From the NCBI GenBank assembly GCA_963799365.1, contig CAWCWV010000017.1, positions 558,001-622,000 of the forward strand: a DNA stretch of 64,000 nucleotides. The letters are read 5' to 3'. This document shows positions 24,692 to 34,128 of the stretch, piece after piece; position 1 is the first letter of the stretch; each line of letters starts with the position of its first letter. Source of the stretch: Marinirhabdus sp963799365. Its GTDB lineage: Bacteria; Bacteroidota; Bacteroidia; Flavobacteriales; Flavobacteriaceae. A program made the position numbers and the translations under genes. A model generated the notes under the pieces. It did no database searches. It was not told the DNA's origin and was given only the letters and a program-made list of their open reading frames with translations.

Positions 24692-27535
24692 TTATTGTTT
24701 AACAATTTTCTTGGTGATGCTCCCGCTTTCAGTTACCACAGTCACAAAATAAATCCCTGCAGAAAGATCACTCATATCTAGTTGTGTTGCCGAAGTTTCC
24801 ATCAGTTTTTGACCCCCAATAGCATACACTTCCGCTTTTATAAAATTGAAATTTGGGTTCGTTAAAATGGTTAAGTTTTCAGAAACTGGGTTAGGGAATA
24901 TTCTAACGTCAGATTCAAGCGTGCTTTCTTGTATGTCCAAAATTTCCACAACTGTAGTTGTTACCATATTTGTAAGTATGGGCGCATTAAAATCGAAGAA
25001 AATATTTGCTTCATTTTCAATAAAATCACCAATTTCAAGACCTGGCAATGACTTTACTCTAAAAGCTATAAAGCCGTTACTTCCTTCGGGATCTGTATTT
25101 ACAGAGGGTAAATTAATAGTATCAAAAATAAAAGAAACCTGATTTTGGTTGGTGATGGCTAGTTCAAAATCATGGCTTGCAGTGATAATTTTAAAACTAT
25201 TCCAATCTAGATTTTGTTGCAGTTCATCATCCACCCGAACATTTATCGCACTAGCGCTACCAATATTTTGAAATCTTATGATATACTCTAGATATTCACC
25301 TACCTGTGATAACTGAATGGACTCACCTTGAGCCACACGCTTATCGTTAGGGTCTTGAGAATTGATCATTTCTTGCTCCAGCAGATGCTCATTATCCATA
25401 AGGTTGTAGTCTGTCTCTGATGAAACGATCTGGCTCGTAAACCAAAGAACAGTTCCCGATTCGTTAGTTGGCGGAGGAGCACTCTCCATTGTTAATGCTA
25501 TAGTTCGATTTTCAAAAGGGGCTAAAGTTTCATACTCCCAAATAATTTCATTTCCTGAAATCGACATAGGCATTGGTGTTGCACCGCTAAAAGTTTGTCG
25601 CTCATCATCAAAATAAAGGCTAATCGTTCCACTGGTTGCAATGCTACCTTCATTGGCATACGAAAGAATGTATTCTGCTTCAAAACCTGGGCGAGCCTCT
25701 GTTATAGGCAATAAGTGAATTAAAACATCAGAAACATTTTCATTCGAGGAAAGGCAAAAGTCTACAATCTCGTTTTGAGAAAAGCCGGTAAACTCTATCT
25801 GTTCTTCGAAGGGATTCACTGTAAATATTTCAGAAATACTACTATCAATTATTCGTACAGTAAAGGATCCGGAACTAGGAATAAAAAGTCCATAATTTCC
25901 ATTCTCCTCCACCATTGTGGTATAACTTAGAGAACCATTCGAAATTTCAACCATAGCGCCTGTTCCAGGTAGTCCCGTCATAAAACAATTAGTACCGTCT
26001 ATATCTAATTTTACTGTGCCAGAAACATAATTTAAACTAGCACCACAATTGTCTAAAAGTTCCGTCAATGTATTACACCCTACAGAATTGTTTTCAATGA
26101 TTACCTGTGAAAAATTAGCTATATTATTACATAAGAAAAATGTACTACATAGCGATAGGTTTTCATTATCTGTAAGGGTAAGGTTTGGGGCCTGTTCAAA
26201 CATGAACAATTCTAAGTTTGAGATATCCGTGAGCATCTCATTATTTGTTATAATAATAGTATCGATTATAGGATCTGGTGAACCTATGGATGAAATTCCA
26301 TTAACACTTACCAAACTACTATTATTGTCAACAATAAGGGTATTCACCTCTGTAAGATTACCGAGACCAGATAAATTTGTGATACCGTCATTATTTTTAA
26401 TTTCAACATTAGTAGCGTCAGCTAAAAACAAGTCTCCCATACTTAAAAGTGCATCATTATTATCAAGTATAAAAACATTTGCAGACCTTACAGAAATGAA
26501 CCCATTGAGTGTTGTGAGCGATGGATTGTCCTTAATTTCTATCGTATTCCCGTCCATGGTAAGCCCCTGGGATAAACCCATTAAATTATCCAGTAGACCA
26601 TTCCCAACTATGAGCCAATCTCCATCAATAATTTCCAAAAATAATTCCATTCCATCCGTATTTGGTAGGTTCGGGTTGTTTCTAATTTCTAAATCTCCAT
26701 AAATAGTCAGTAGGCTGCTTAGATAAGAAAGATCATTCACGTCCTCACCTTCCACCAAAAGTCCTTGAGGCAGTGACGTGCAATTTGGATAGTTCGTTTT
26801 ATAGGTGATCAAATCTGCTTGTGAATTTATAACAAGCTGGTCTATAGGACAGGCTGCACGGAATTCAAATAGTGCATTTACTTCTGCTGCGTTTAATGCA
26901 CGGTTATACAGGCGGACGTCATCCAACTTTCTTGGAGAAATAGTAGCAGATGAAGTTGTCCTTACGTTAAAGAGAAGTCCTTGTGGATTAATAACATTGG
27001 TCCCCATAATAGCTTCTTGACCTATCAACACATTATTTCGATACAGTGAAAGTGTATTACCTGAACGTACCCCAGTAAACAACTGCCATTCGTTTAGTGT
27101 ATACCCAGCTGGCACATCTACAGTAACTAAACCTTGATCTGTAGTCACAGCAAAGTGAGTATTCCCTATACCAGTTAATGTAAGCGCATACGGCGGAGCT
27201 AAAGCGTTGCTCTTTCTAGCCATATAGAAAGTAGTTACTTCTACAGGTCTCACCCAAACACTTATCGTAAAATCTCCTGTAAAATTTAACTCTGGAATGT
27301 CTGGAACATCTATATAAGTAGTGAGATTAGGAAACTCGTACGCTGTAAAAGGTAGTTCATACCTGTTCGTTGTTCTTTCAATAAGACCATTCCATGCCCC
27401 GTGATTCTGCAGTGGGCTAAGATCATCGGCACTTGCATTAAATGGATAGTATCCTACCAATCCAGTTTCTATATCCTGAGCTTTAGCAAAGGAAACTACC
27501 AACAGCAGTAAAATGACAAGAATTGAATTTTTCAT
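24692..27535 (-). CDS. T9SS-sorted surface protein: LamG-like domain, L-domain-like repeats, DUF11-like domain
   Basis: 947 residues. Signal peptide (ends AKAQ near 20); a LamG/concanavalin-like jelly roll (about 25-225; DIPELNFTGDFTISVWVRP, LDDVRLYNRALNAAEVN); leucine-rich receptor-L-domain-like repeats (about 235-490) with repeating NNxxLxxLxGL; a beta domain with DPNDKRVAQGESIQL and NIGSASAINVRVDD (DUF11-like adhesin region, about 740-860); and a C-terminal type IX sorting tail (about 875-947; VRIFPNPVSENLTI ... GIYFVTVVTESGSITKKIVKQ). Probably exported through T9SS and anchored on the surface. It shares its sorting tail with the next three genes. No substrate or ligand can be read. Confidence 0.88.
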   Translation of the reverse strand: MKNSILVILLLLVVSFAKAQDIETGLVGYYPFNASADDLSPLQNHGAWNGLIERTTNRYELPFTAYEFPNLTTYIDVPDIPELNFTGDFTISVWVRPVEVTTFYMARKSNALAPPYALTLTGIGNTHFAVTTDQGLVTVDVPAGYTLNEWQLFTGVRSGNTLSLYRNNVLIGQEAIMGTNVINPQGLLFNVRTTSSATISPRKLDDVRLYNRALNAAEVNALFEFRAACPIDQLVINSQADLITYKTNYPNCTSLPQGLLVEGEDVNDLSYLSSLLTIYGDLEIRNNPNLPNTDGMELFLEIIDGDWLIVGNGLLDNLMGLSQGLTMDGNTIEIKDNPSLTTLNGFISVRSANVFILDNNDALLSMGDLFLADATNVEIKNNDGITNLSGLGNLTEVNTLIVDNNSSLVSVNGISSIGSPDPIIDTIIITNNEMLTDISNLELFMFEQAPNLTLTDNENLSLCSTFFLCNNIANFSQVIIENNSVGCNTLTELLDNCGASLNYVSGTVKLDIDGTNCFMTGLPGTGAMVEISNGSLSYTTMVEENGNYGLFIPSSGSFTVRIIDSSISEIFTVNPFEEQIEFTGFSQNEIVDFCLSSNENVSDVLIHLLPITEARPGFEAEYILSYANEGSIATSGTISLYFDDERQTFSGATPMPMSISGNEIIWEYETLAPFENRTIALTMESAPPPTNESGTVLWFTSQIVSSETDYNLMDNEHLLEQEMINSQDPNDKRVAQGESIQLSQVGEYLEYIIRFQNIGSASAINVRVDDELQQNLDWNSFKIITASHDFELAITNQNQVSFIFDTINLPSVNTDPEGSNGFIAFRVKSLPGLEIGDFIENEANIFFDFNAPILTNMVTTTVVEILDIQESTLESDVRIFPNPVSENLTILTNPNFNFIKAEVYAIGGQKLMETSATQLDMSDLSAGIYFVTVVTESGSITKKIVKQ

Positions 27536-27633
27536 TAAAGAATAATTTTAAGTAAATAAAGTATTAAATAAAATGCATTATACGAAAGTAGATATAATGA
27601 TAAGGGACAACGCTCATAATCTAACAAACAAAC

Positions 27634-30600
27634 CTAGTGTTTAACAATTTTCTTGGTGATGCTCCCGCTTTCAGTTACCACAGTCACAAAATAAATCCCT
27701 GCAGAAAGATCATTCATATCTATTTGTAATGCTGAAGTTTCCATCAGTTTTTGACCGCTAATAGAATAGATTTCAGCTTTTATAAAACTGAAATTTGAAT
27801 CTATGGAAATTGTTAGGTTGTCTGAAACTGGGTTAGGAAATATTTTGACAGCGTTAGATATGTCAAACTCATTAAGTGTTAATGTCTCATTTTCAAAATA
27901 AAGAACAAATCTATCTTTAAAAGTACCTGAATTGGAAGTAAAAGCATATACTTCTTCTCTTAAATTAACCATCTTGTTCAATAGAGTATCTAGCAGATAA
28001 ATCTGACTGTTTTCTAGCACAGCACCTTCAAAATTCTCTAAGGATATTTCATACTCTGTGATTTTATCTATAATAGTTGAGAACCCTAAATGTATTGACA
28101 TCCCACTATAAAGTTGTTCGCGAGTTTGTATACCAAAGCCAGAAGTTTCTCCTTCTATTTGGCTGAAAATCGACACAGCCGTTCCTAATCTTTTACTATC
28201 GTACCCAGGATCAAACCAAGCAGTTGTATTTTTTCCAAAAGCTAAAAGCGTTGTACTACCCATTTCATATTCCCAAGAGTTTACCTTTAACCATGCTCTA
28301 TCTGAAATATTACTAGTACGTAACGTATTGTTATTGTCAGTTCTACGCATGGTATTATTAAACACCGCAGTTCCAGCTGCGTTTGCTTTAAAAGCAAAAC
28401 CCTGTCCGGTTGCTATATATCCATTGGGCTCTGTACCGCCACTAGCTGCTGCTATTCCGCCCGAAAGATTGTACATAGAAATGTCTTGCATAGAAAAACT
28501 CATACTTCCAGCTCCGGGTAGATCTGGACTTGGCGGCGTGTTATGTTCCCAAAAATAGATTTCGTCCACAGTTGGGTTTGCATTGATAAAGTCGTTTGCC
28601 CAAATTGCGGAAGGATACGGATTGGCAACAATATTTGGACTGGCAATTTTGTTGTCTTGAGCTGTAGGTCCTGGGGTATTGTAAATAACTGGCCTTGTAA
28701 CTGGACCATTGTTTAGAGTTCCCGAATCGTAGGTGTAGTTAAATATTCCACCAGGTTGGCCATATCCAGTTTGGGGGCGGACAATATATCCTTCGCCAAC
28801 ATTAACAGTTCCAGTATAAGCATTCCAAAAATCGCCATTATCATCAGCAAAGTTTTCGGCGTCTGGAAATTGAGCAGTTACGTCTGGATGAGGTAAAAAA
28901 TTACTTGTGTCGTGGTTGAGCACTAAAAACGCATTATTCCACACCCCTGCTCTTTCTGAAGCTGTCATTGGGCTACCCAAAACCATAAAATCTCTGGAAG
29001 CAAGGTCTGGAGTTGTGAGTTCAACTTCAACGCTATTGTTATTGAAAGTGTTGGCAAGCTCATTTTGTTGTACAACACTACCTTGGTGTTCTACTACTAA
29101 ATTTCCATCTACAGCAATGCTCGATTCTATATTTATATACGTATTGGCAGCTACAGTTACCGTTAAATTTTCTTCAATAATAAGCCGATTGGCATCTATG
29201 CTACCCTGTATTCCTGTATTATAATTTTCTTGAATAACAGCAAGGGCAGAAGCGTCTGGTATGCCGTTGTCCCATGCACCAGTAATAAAGTTGGTAATGG
29301 TTGTGAAGGTACCGCAGTTGACCTCTATTTCGTTTTGAGTATTACAACCACCAGCATTATTTGAAATTGAGATTGACAGGACTGGATTGTTCAGATTGCT
29401 ACAAATTGGTTCTATAGAACAATAAGAAAGATTAGGGTTGTTTTCTATGATAAGTTCATCTGTAAAATTTGAATTTGATTTGAATGTATCAATATTGTTT
29501 AAAATTGCATTATCGGTTATATACAAACTCCCAAAAAACTCAAGATCATTCGGAAAATCCAATGTTTCTAGATAATCGTTATTAATAAACTCTAAACTAC
29601 CCGTTCTATTTAGATTTATAAAGCTTGAGACTGTGTTTAGATTATCATTATTTCTCAATACTAATTCGTCAATTAATGTAATTCCCTCAAGACCATTAAG
29701 ATTTTCTAAGCTATCATTATTATCAATGAATACAATATACATTATTCCTTGAAGTGATGCAAATCCAGACAAACTAGATAATTGTGGATTATTTTGTATG
29801 GTCAAATCAACGGGCTGTGTGTTCTCAAAATTTGCGAGTGCCGAAACATTTTCAAGAATTAAATTATTGCTTATGATGATATTTGTGTTATCCATCATGC
29901 TACGTAGATTATCTAAACCACTAAGATTTTCTAATATATCGTTATTCAGAATAACTAAAGAACCAACTGTATCTAATTGTAGTAAAGGGGACAAATCATT
30001 AATATCTGCGCCAGAAATAGAGACATTATATTTTGTTTTTGAACATCCTGGATAGTTTGTAGGAAAAGCATCTACTTCTGCTTGCGAACTTAAAGTAACT
30101 CCGCCTGCACCAGGACAAATTCCGCAATTGGCTTGAACTTCGGCCTGACTATTACAACCAACAGCATTATTTGAAATTGATACAGAAGTACTATTAAGTA
30201 AGGCATCACAAATGTAGTTTACAGAGCACTCGCTCAAGAGCGGGTTATTAAGAATGGTTATAGAGACCCCTATACCACTATTATTTGCAAAAGGCTCAAA
30301 TGTATCAATTTTTAAAAGTGCATCGTTGCCTGTTATGGTAATACTTTCATCTCCGTAAATTTGCAGTTCATTAGGAAGATCTAAAAATTGTAAAGTATCA
30401 TTGTTAACTATATTTAGATTTTCTACACCTTTAATGTTTATTAATCCCGCCAAAGAACTTAATGAAGAATTGTTGGTAATATTTAATTCATCTACAAACC
30501 TCAAAGAATCTAACCCCACTAAGTTAGTTAAAGAGCTATTGTTATTAATTTTTACTTCTACCGGAGTATTTGTATACAATTCATTAAATACCTCTTCCAG

Positions 30601-31056
30601 TCCTTGCAAGCTCTGTAACAAGGGATTATCTTCTATAAGTAACCTTCCGTTTCTCATATTAGCCAAATCATCTAATCCGAAAATTGTAAAGTCAGAAAAT
30701 AATCCAGTTAAATTTTGAAGCTGAGGATTCGATTTAATATGTAAAAAATCATTTGCATAATTAAACAAATCTAGCCCCTGTAAATTAACGAGTTGGGTGT
30801 TTTGAATCGTAAGCGATTTCGCAGTGATTAAAAAACCAGATAAACCATTTAAATTTGTAATATTTGAAACTCCAGGAGAGTAATCGCCAATTATAAAATC
30901 AACATCTGTAAAATCACAATTGTTTCCTTGGTTCATCCAGAAATCATCCACTTCGTATTGATAGGTAAGCTGAAAGAATTCACCTGGCTCAGGACATTGA
31001 CCAAACCCAATAAATGTTAAAAGTAAAAGCGCTGCGGAAAGTAAAAATTGTTTCAT
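27634..31056 (-). CDS. T9SS-sorted surface protein with two L-domain-like regions
   Basis: 1,140 residues. Signal peptide MKQFLLSAALLLLTFIGFGQ, nearly identical to the two downstream-array members. Two leucine-rich L-domain-like blocks (about 40-310 and 330-590), each closed by a Cys-containing cap (CSVNYICDALLN..., CSIEPICSNLN...) ; then a middle region (about 595-1050) with the ITGAWDNGIPDASALAVI pattern and a C-terminal T9SS tail (about 1065-1140). Stop and the next gene's start are 2 bp apart, so it is in an operon-like array. Likely a cell-surface adhesin or ligand binder; this is inference. Confidence 0.87.
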   Translation of the reverse strand: MKQFLLSAALLLLTFIGFGQCPEPGEFFQLTYQYEVDDFWMNQGNNCDFTDVDFIIGDYSPGVSNITNLNGLSGFLITAKSLTIQNTQLVNLQGLDLFNYANDFLHIKSNPQLQNLTGLFSDFTIFGLDDLANMRNGRLLIEDNPLLQSLQGLEEVFNELYTNTPVEVKINNNSSLTNLVGLDSLRFVDELNITNNSSLSSLAGLINIKGVENLNIVNNDTLQFLDLPNELQIYGDESITITGNDALLKIDTFEPFANNSGIGVSITILNNPLLSECSVNYICDALLNSTSVSISNNAVGCNSQAEVQANCGICPGAGGVTLSSQAEVDAFPTNYPGCSKTKYNVSISGADINDLSPLLQLDTVGSLVILNNDILENLSGLDNLRSMMDNTNIIISNNLILENVSALANFENTQPVDLTIQNNPQLSSLSGFASLQGIMYIVFIDNNDSLENLNGLEGITLIDELVLRNNDNLNTVSSFINLNRTGSLEFINNDYLETLDFPNDLEFFGSLYITDNAILNNIDTFKSNSNFTDELIIENNPNLSYCSIEPICSNLNNPVLSISISNNAGGCNTQNEIEVNCGTFTTITNFITGAWDNGIPDASALAVIQENYNTGIQGSIDANRLIIEENLTVTVAANTYINIESSIAVDGNLVVEHQGSVVQQNELANTFNNNSVEVELTTPDLASRDFMVLGSPMTASERAGVWNNAFLVLNHDTSNFLPHPDVTAQFPDAENFADDNGDFWNAYTGTVNVGEGYIVRPQTGYGQPGGIFNYTYDSGTLNNGPVTRPVIYNTPGPTAQDNKIASPNIVANPYPSAIWANDFINANPTVDEIYFWEHNTPPSPDLPGAGSMSFSMQDISMYNLSGGIAAASGGTEPNGYIATGQGFAFKANAAGTAVFNNTMRRTDNNNTLRTSNISDRAWLKVNSWEYEMGSTTLLAFGKNTTAWFDPGYDSKRLGTAVSIFSQIEGETSGFGIQTREQLYSGMSIHLGFSTIIDKITEYEISLENFEGAVLENSQIYLLDTLLNKMVNLREEVYAFTSNSGTFKDRFVLYFENETLTLNEFDISNAVKIFPNPVSDNLTISIDSNFSFIKAEIYSISGQKLMETSALQIDMNDLSAGIYFVTVVTESGSITKKIVKH

Positions 31057-31058
31057 AA

Positions 31059-32402
31059 CTATTTTTTTATAATTTTTTTGACAGTAGTGCCTTCTTTTGA
31101 ATTTATTCTTGCAAAATAAACACCTTCTTGCAAAATACTAAAATCAATTGACTTAGTATTAGTTTCCATCAGTTTTTGACCGCTTATGGAATAGACTTTA
31201 GCTTTTATAAAGTTGATGTTTGGGTTCGTTAAAATGGTTAAGTTTTCAGAAACCGGGTTAGGAAAAACTGAAACTGTTTCAGCAAGATTAAAATCTGATA
31301 CAGCTAACACTTCACAATCGTCCACAAAAGTTACCTGTGGGTCTATGTTGGTGAAATTAGCTTTGGCAAATGCTACGTCGTCCACACATACAAATTGAAG
31401 GCTTGGACAATTTAAACCCTCAAAAGAAGTAATTGCAGTGTTGTTGCCGTTTTTGAGAAACACCTTCTCAACATCTGGGCAGACAGAGAAATCTACGCTG
31501 GTTAAAGCAGTGTTGGCTTCCAATGATAGTTCACTCATAAAATTATTGCTACCATCAAATCCAGTGATATTTATAAAAGCTTCCAGACCTGTAAAATCTG
31601 AAATTACTTTATTGGCCACGTTTAAAGTTCCTGTGAATGCCTCGGCTTCGTCAAATTGTATGTTGCCGTCGCTGTTGGTGTCTATAATTGGGGTGTGGTT
31701 TAGTAATGCGTTTAGGAAGTTGTTGTCTGGGATAGATATAATGGTACATTGAAATTCAACTTGAGTAATAGAATCACAACCCATTGCATTATTTTCAATT
31801 TCTAAAGTAATATTTTGATTATTTAGTGTTTCACACACTGAAGTTACGCTACATTCTGATAGTGATGAATTATTATGTATTGTAACTGTATTTGCAAAAG
31901 TGTTTAAATTGTAATCTTTTATAGCTTCAATGTCTACCAAATTTGAATTATTGCCTATATAGAGATAATATACATTGTCAAGATTCTGTAGCCCCTCTAA
32001 ACTTGTTAATTGGTCGTTACCATCAACAACAACAAAAGAAGTATTTGAAATAAAGGGTTCAAGATTTGATAGTGCTTCCACATTTTCCAAAAAGGGATTT
32101 TCTAAAATGAACAAATCATTATCTAAACTGACCAAATTTTCAAGGCCACTTAAATTCTGTAAGTTTGTTCCTGCTATTTCAATGTCGCCATCAACTTCAA
32201 CTAGTTGACTAAATATACTGATGTCTGAAACATCTATATCCCTTATTTTCAATGAAAATGGTAAGTCTGTACAGTTAGGATAAATTGTAGCGAAGTCATC
32301 TATTTTCTCTTGAGTGTCGAATATAATTAACTCTGGAGGACACTGCCCAAACCCAATAAAAGTAATTAATGATATAGCTGCGGAAAGTAAAAATTGTTTC
32401 AT
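31059..32402 (-). CDS. T9SS-sorted surface protein with L-domain-like region and EF-hand-like loop
   Basis: 447 residues. Signal peptide MKQFLLSAAISLITFIGFGQ; an L-domain-like region (about 30-215); a segment containing DTNSDGNIQFDE near residue 240, which fits a canonical EF-hand calcium loop (D-x-N-x-D-G-x-I-x3-E); another leucine-rich part; and a T9SS tail (from SVFPNPVSENLTI). A 478-bp DNA segment (31251-31728) is almost identical to one in the neighbouring gene, in the same phase, so recent exchange between paralogues is likely. Surface export inferred. Confidence 0.85.
   Translation of the reverse strand: MKQFLLSAAISLITFIGFGQCPPELIIFDTQEKIDDFATIYPNCTDLPFSLKIRDIDVSDISIFSQLVEVDGDIEIAGTNLQNLSGLENLVSLDNDLFILENPFLENVEALSNLEPFISNTSFVVVDGNDQLTSLEGLQNLDNVYYLYIGNNSNLVDIEAIKDYNLNTFANTVTIHNNSSLSECSVTSVCETLNNQNITLEIENNAMGCDSITQVEFQCTIISIPDNNFLNALLNHTPIIDTNSDGNIQFDEAEAFTGTLNVANKVISDFTGLEAFINITGFDGSNNFMSELSLEANTALTSVDFSVCPDVEKVFLKNGNNTAITSFEGLNCPSLQFVCVDDVAFAKANFTNIDPQVTFVDDCEVLAVSDFNLAETVSVFPNPVSENLTILTNPNINFIKAKVYSISGQKLMETNTKSIDFSILQEGVYFARINSKEGTTVKKIIKK
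31251..31728 (-). repeat. 478-bp duplicated segment, copy 1
   Basis: Aligns without indels to 32607-33084 at a fixed offset of 1,356 bp, with only scattered differences in the stretches compared by eye. It covers the EF-hand-like loop, the following leucine-rich part and the start of the sorting tail. Confidence 0.8.
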
Positions 32403-32414
32403 TATAATATTTTA

Positions 32415-34055
32415 TTATTTTTTAATAATTTTCTTAGTACTACTTCCTCTTTCTGTAACCACCTTCACAAAATAAATCCCTGCAGAAAGTTCGCTCATAT
32501 CTAGTTGTGTTGCTGAAGTTTCCATCAGTTTTTGACCACTTATGGAATAGACTTCAGCTTTTATAAAGTTGAAATTTGATGCTATGGAGATTGTTAGGTT
32601 TTCTGAAACCGGGTTCGGAAAAACTGAAACTGTTTCAGCAAGATTAAAATCTGATACAGCTAACACTTCACAATCGTCCACGAAGGTTACTTGTGGGTCT
32701 ATGTTGGTGAAATTAGCTTTGGCAAATGCTACGTCGTCCACACATACAAATTGAAGGCTTGGACAATTTAAACCTTCAAAAGAGGTTATTGCGGTGTTGT
32801 TTCCGTTTTTCATAAAAACCTTTTCAACATCTGGACTGTTAGAAAAATCTACACTTGTTAGTACTGTGTTTGCTTCCAAAGACAATTCGCTCATAAAATT
32901 TCCACTACCATTAAATCCTGTGATATTTACAAAAGCTTCCAGACCCGTAAAATCTGAAATTACTTTATTGGCCACGTTTAAAGTTCCTGTGAATGCTTCG
33001 GCTTCGTCAAATTGTATGTTGCCGTCGCTGTTGGTGTCTATGGTTGGGGTGTGGTTTAGTAATGCGTTTAGGAAGTTGTTGTCTAAGATATTTACGATGC
33101 TACATTCAATTTCTACTTCACTAATCGTATTACAACCAAGAGCATTATTTTCAATTACCAAATCTTGAGGGTTGTCAATATAATTACAGATTGCATCAAT
33201 ATCGCAAATAGACAAATTAGGGTTGTCAAAGATTTCAATGTGCAAAAATTCATCAAAATCTGAACCTTCTAAGGCGCTTATATTTATTAAATTTTCATTC
33301 CCTCCAATACTCAAAGTATTTGCTATTTCTGAAGCGATAAAAGGCTGAATCCCATTTAAATTTGTTAGAGCATCGTTGAATTCTATAATAAATGAAAAAG
33401 TAATTCCTTCAATCCAATCAAGTCCGTTAAGTGAATTTAAAGAACTATTGTTTTCTATATGAAATAAAGAAAGAGTAGTTGGCGCAACATTTCCTAACTC
33501 TGAAACACTTGTTAATGAATTATTTCCAAGAATACTAATTTCGCTATTTATCCCCACCAGGTTTTCTAATCCACTTAGATTAAATAAAGAAGTATTTCCA
33601 AAAATTATTAATTTACCTATTTCTGACCCTGTCATTAACAACCCTTCAAGAGATGCTAATTGAGGGTTGTTTTCAATTCTTAAATCGCAAGCAGATGTCG
33701 CTGCATTTAAAAAAACATTTTGCAACCCAGCTATAGATTTTAAATTACTATTAGCTTGAATTGTTAAACATTGTAGTTCGTTTATATTTTCGAGCCCGGA
33801 GAGGTCTGTAAGTGAATTGCTATTAGAAATAAAAAGACCATTACCTATAGAAGAAATTACCGAAAGCGGTGCAAGACTAGATATGTTTGTTCCAAGGATT
33901 CTTAATGAACCATTTATGTCTGTACAATTTGGATATAGATTCGTGAAATCATCTACATCGCTTTGAGAAGATAAAACTACATCTCCAGGAGGACACTGCC
34001 CAAACCCAACAAACGTAAAAAGTAAAAAAGCTATGGAAAGTAAAAATTGTTTCAT
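32415..34055 (-). CDS. T9SS-sorted surface protein with L-domain-like repeats and EF-hand-like loop
   Basis: 546 residues, first gene of the leftward array. Signal peptide MKQFLLSIAFLLFTFVGFGQ; L-domain-like leucine-rich repeats (about 30-315) capped by CDIDAICNYIDN; then the shared block with DTNSDGNIQFDE; then the T9SS tail (VSVFPNPVSENLTIS to the C-terminus). Close paralogue of the 447-residue neighbour, with the same EF-hand-like loop. A good promoter lies at 34072-34101. Likely displayed on the cell surface. Confidence 0.86.
   Translation of the reverse strand: MKQFLLSIAFLLFTFVGFGQCPPGDVVLSSQSDVDDFTNLYPNCTDINGSLRILGTNISSLAPLSVISSIGNGLFISNSNSLTDLSGLENINELQCLTIQANSNLKSIAGLQNVFLNAATSACDLRIENNPQLASLEGLLMTGSEIGKLIIFGNTSLFNLSGLENLVGINSEISILGNNSLTSVSELGNVAPTTLSLFHIENNSSLNSLNGLDWIEGITFSFIIEFNDALTNLNGIQPFIASEIANTLSIGGNENLINISALEGSDFDEFLHIEIFDNPNLSICDIDAICNYIDNPQDLVIENNALGCNTISEVEIECSIVNILDNNFLNALLNHTPTIDTNSDGNIQFDEAEAFTGTLNVANKVISDFTGLEAFVNITGFNGSGNFMSELSLEANTVLTSVDFSNSPDVEKVFMKNGNNTAITSFEGLNCPSLQFVCVDDVAFAKANFTNIDPQVTFVDDCEVLAVSDFNLAETVSVFPNPVSENLTISIASNFNFIKAEVYSISGQKLMETSATQLDMSELSAGIYFVKVVTERGSSTKKIIKK
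32607..33084 (-). repeat. 478-bp duplicated segment, copy 2
   Basis: Partner of 31251-31728; see there. Outside this block the two genes are much less alike, which points to local sequence exchange rather than uniform divergence after duplication. Confidence 0.8.
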
Positions 34056-34071
34056 TGCAAATATTTTTCGG

Positions 34072-34101
34072 CAAAATACTTGAAAAGAAAACGCTTACAA
34101 A
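34072..34101 (-). promoter_or_regulatory. Promoter of the T9SS surface-protein array
   Basis: On the leftward strand TTTG (34098-34101) and TATTTTG (34072-34078) are 19 nt apart, matching the Bacteroidota promoter except for one missing T in the -7 box. The first array ATG is 17 bp downstream. It lies in the gap between obg and the array. Confidence 0.55.
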
Positions 34102-34128
34102 GACTTATTCAAAGAAATAGTAACTCAT

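Noticed and set aside
26049..26702. 217-residue plus-strand ORF opposite a T9SS gene
   Set aside because: Long only because the leucine-rich gene on the other strand is repetitive and stop-poor; no domain.
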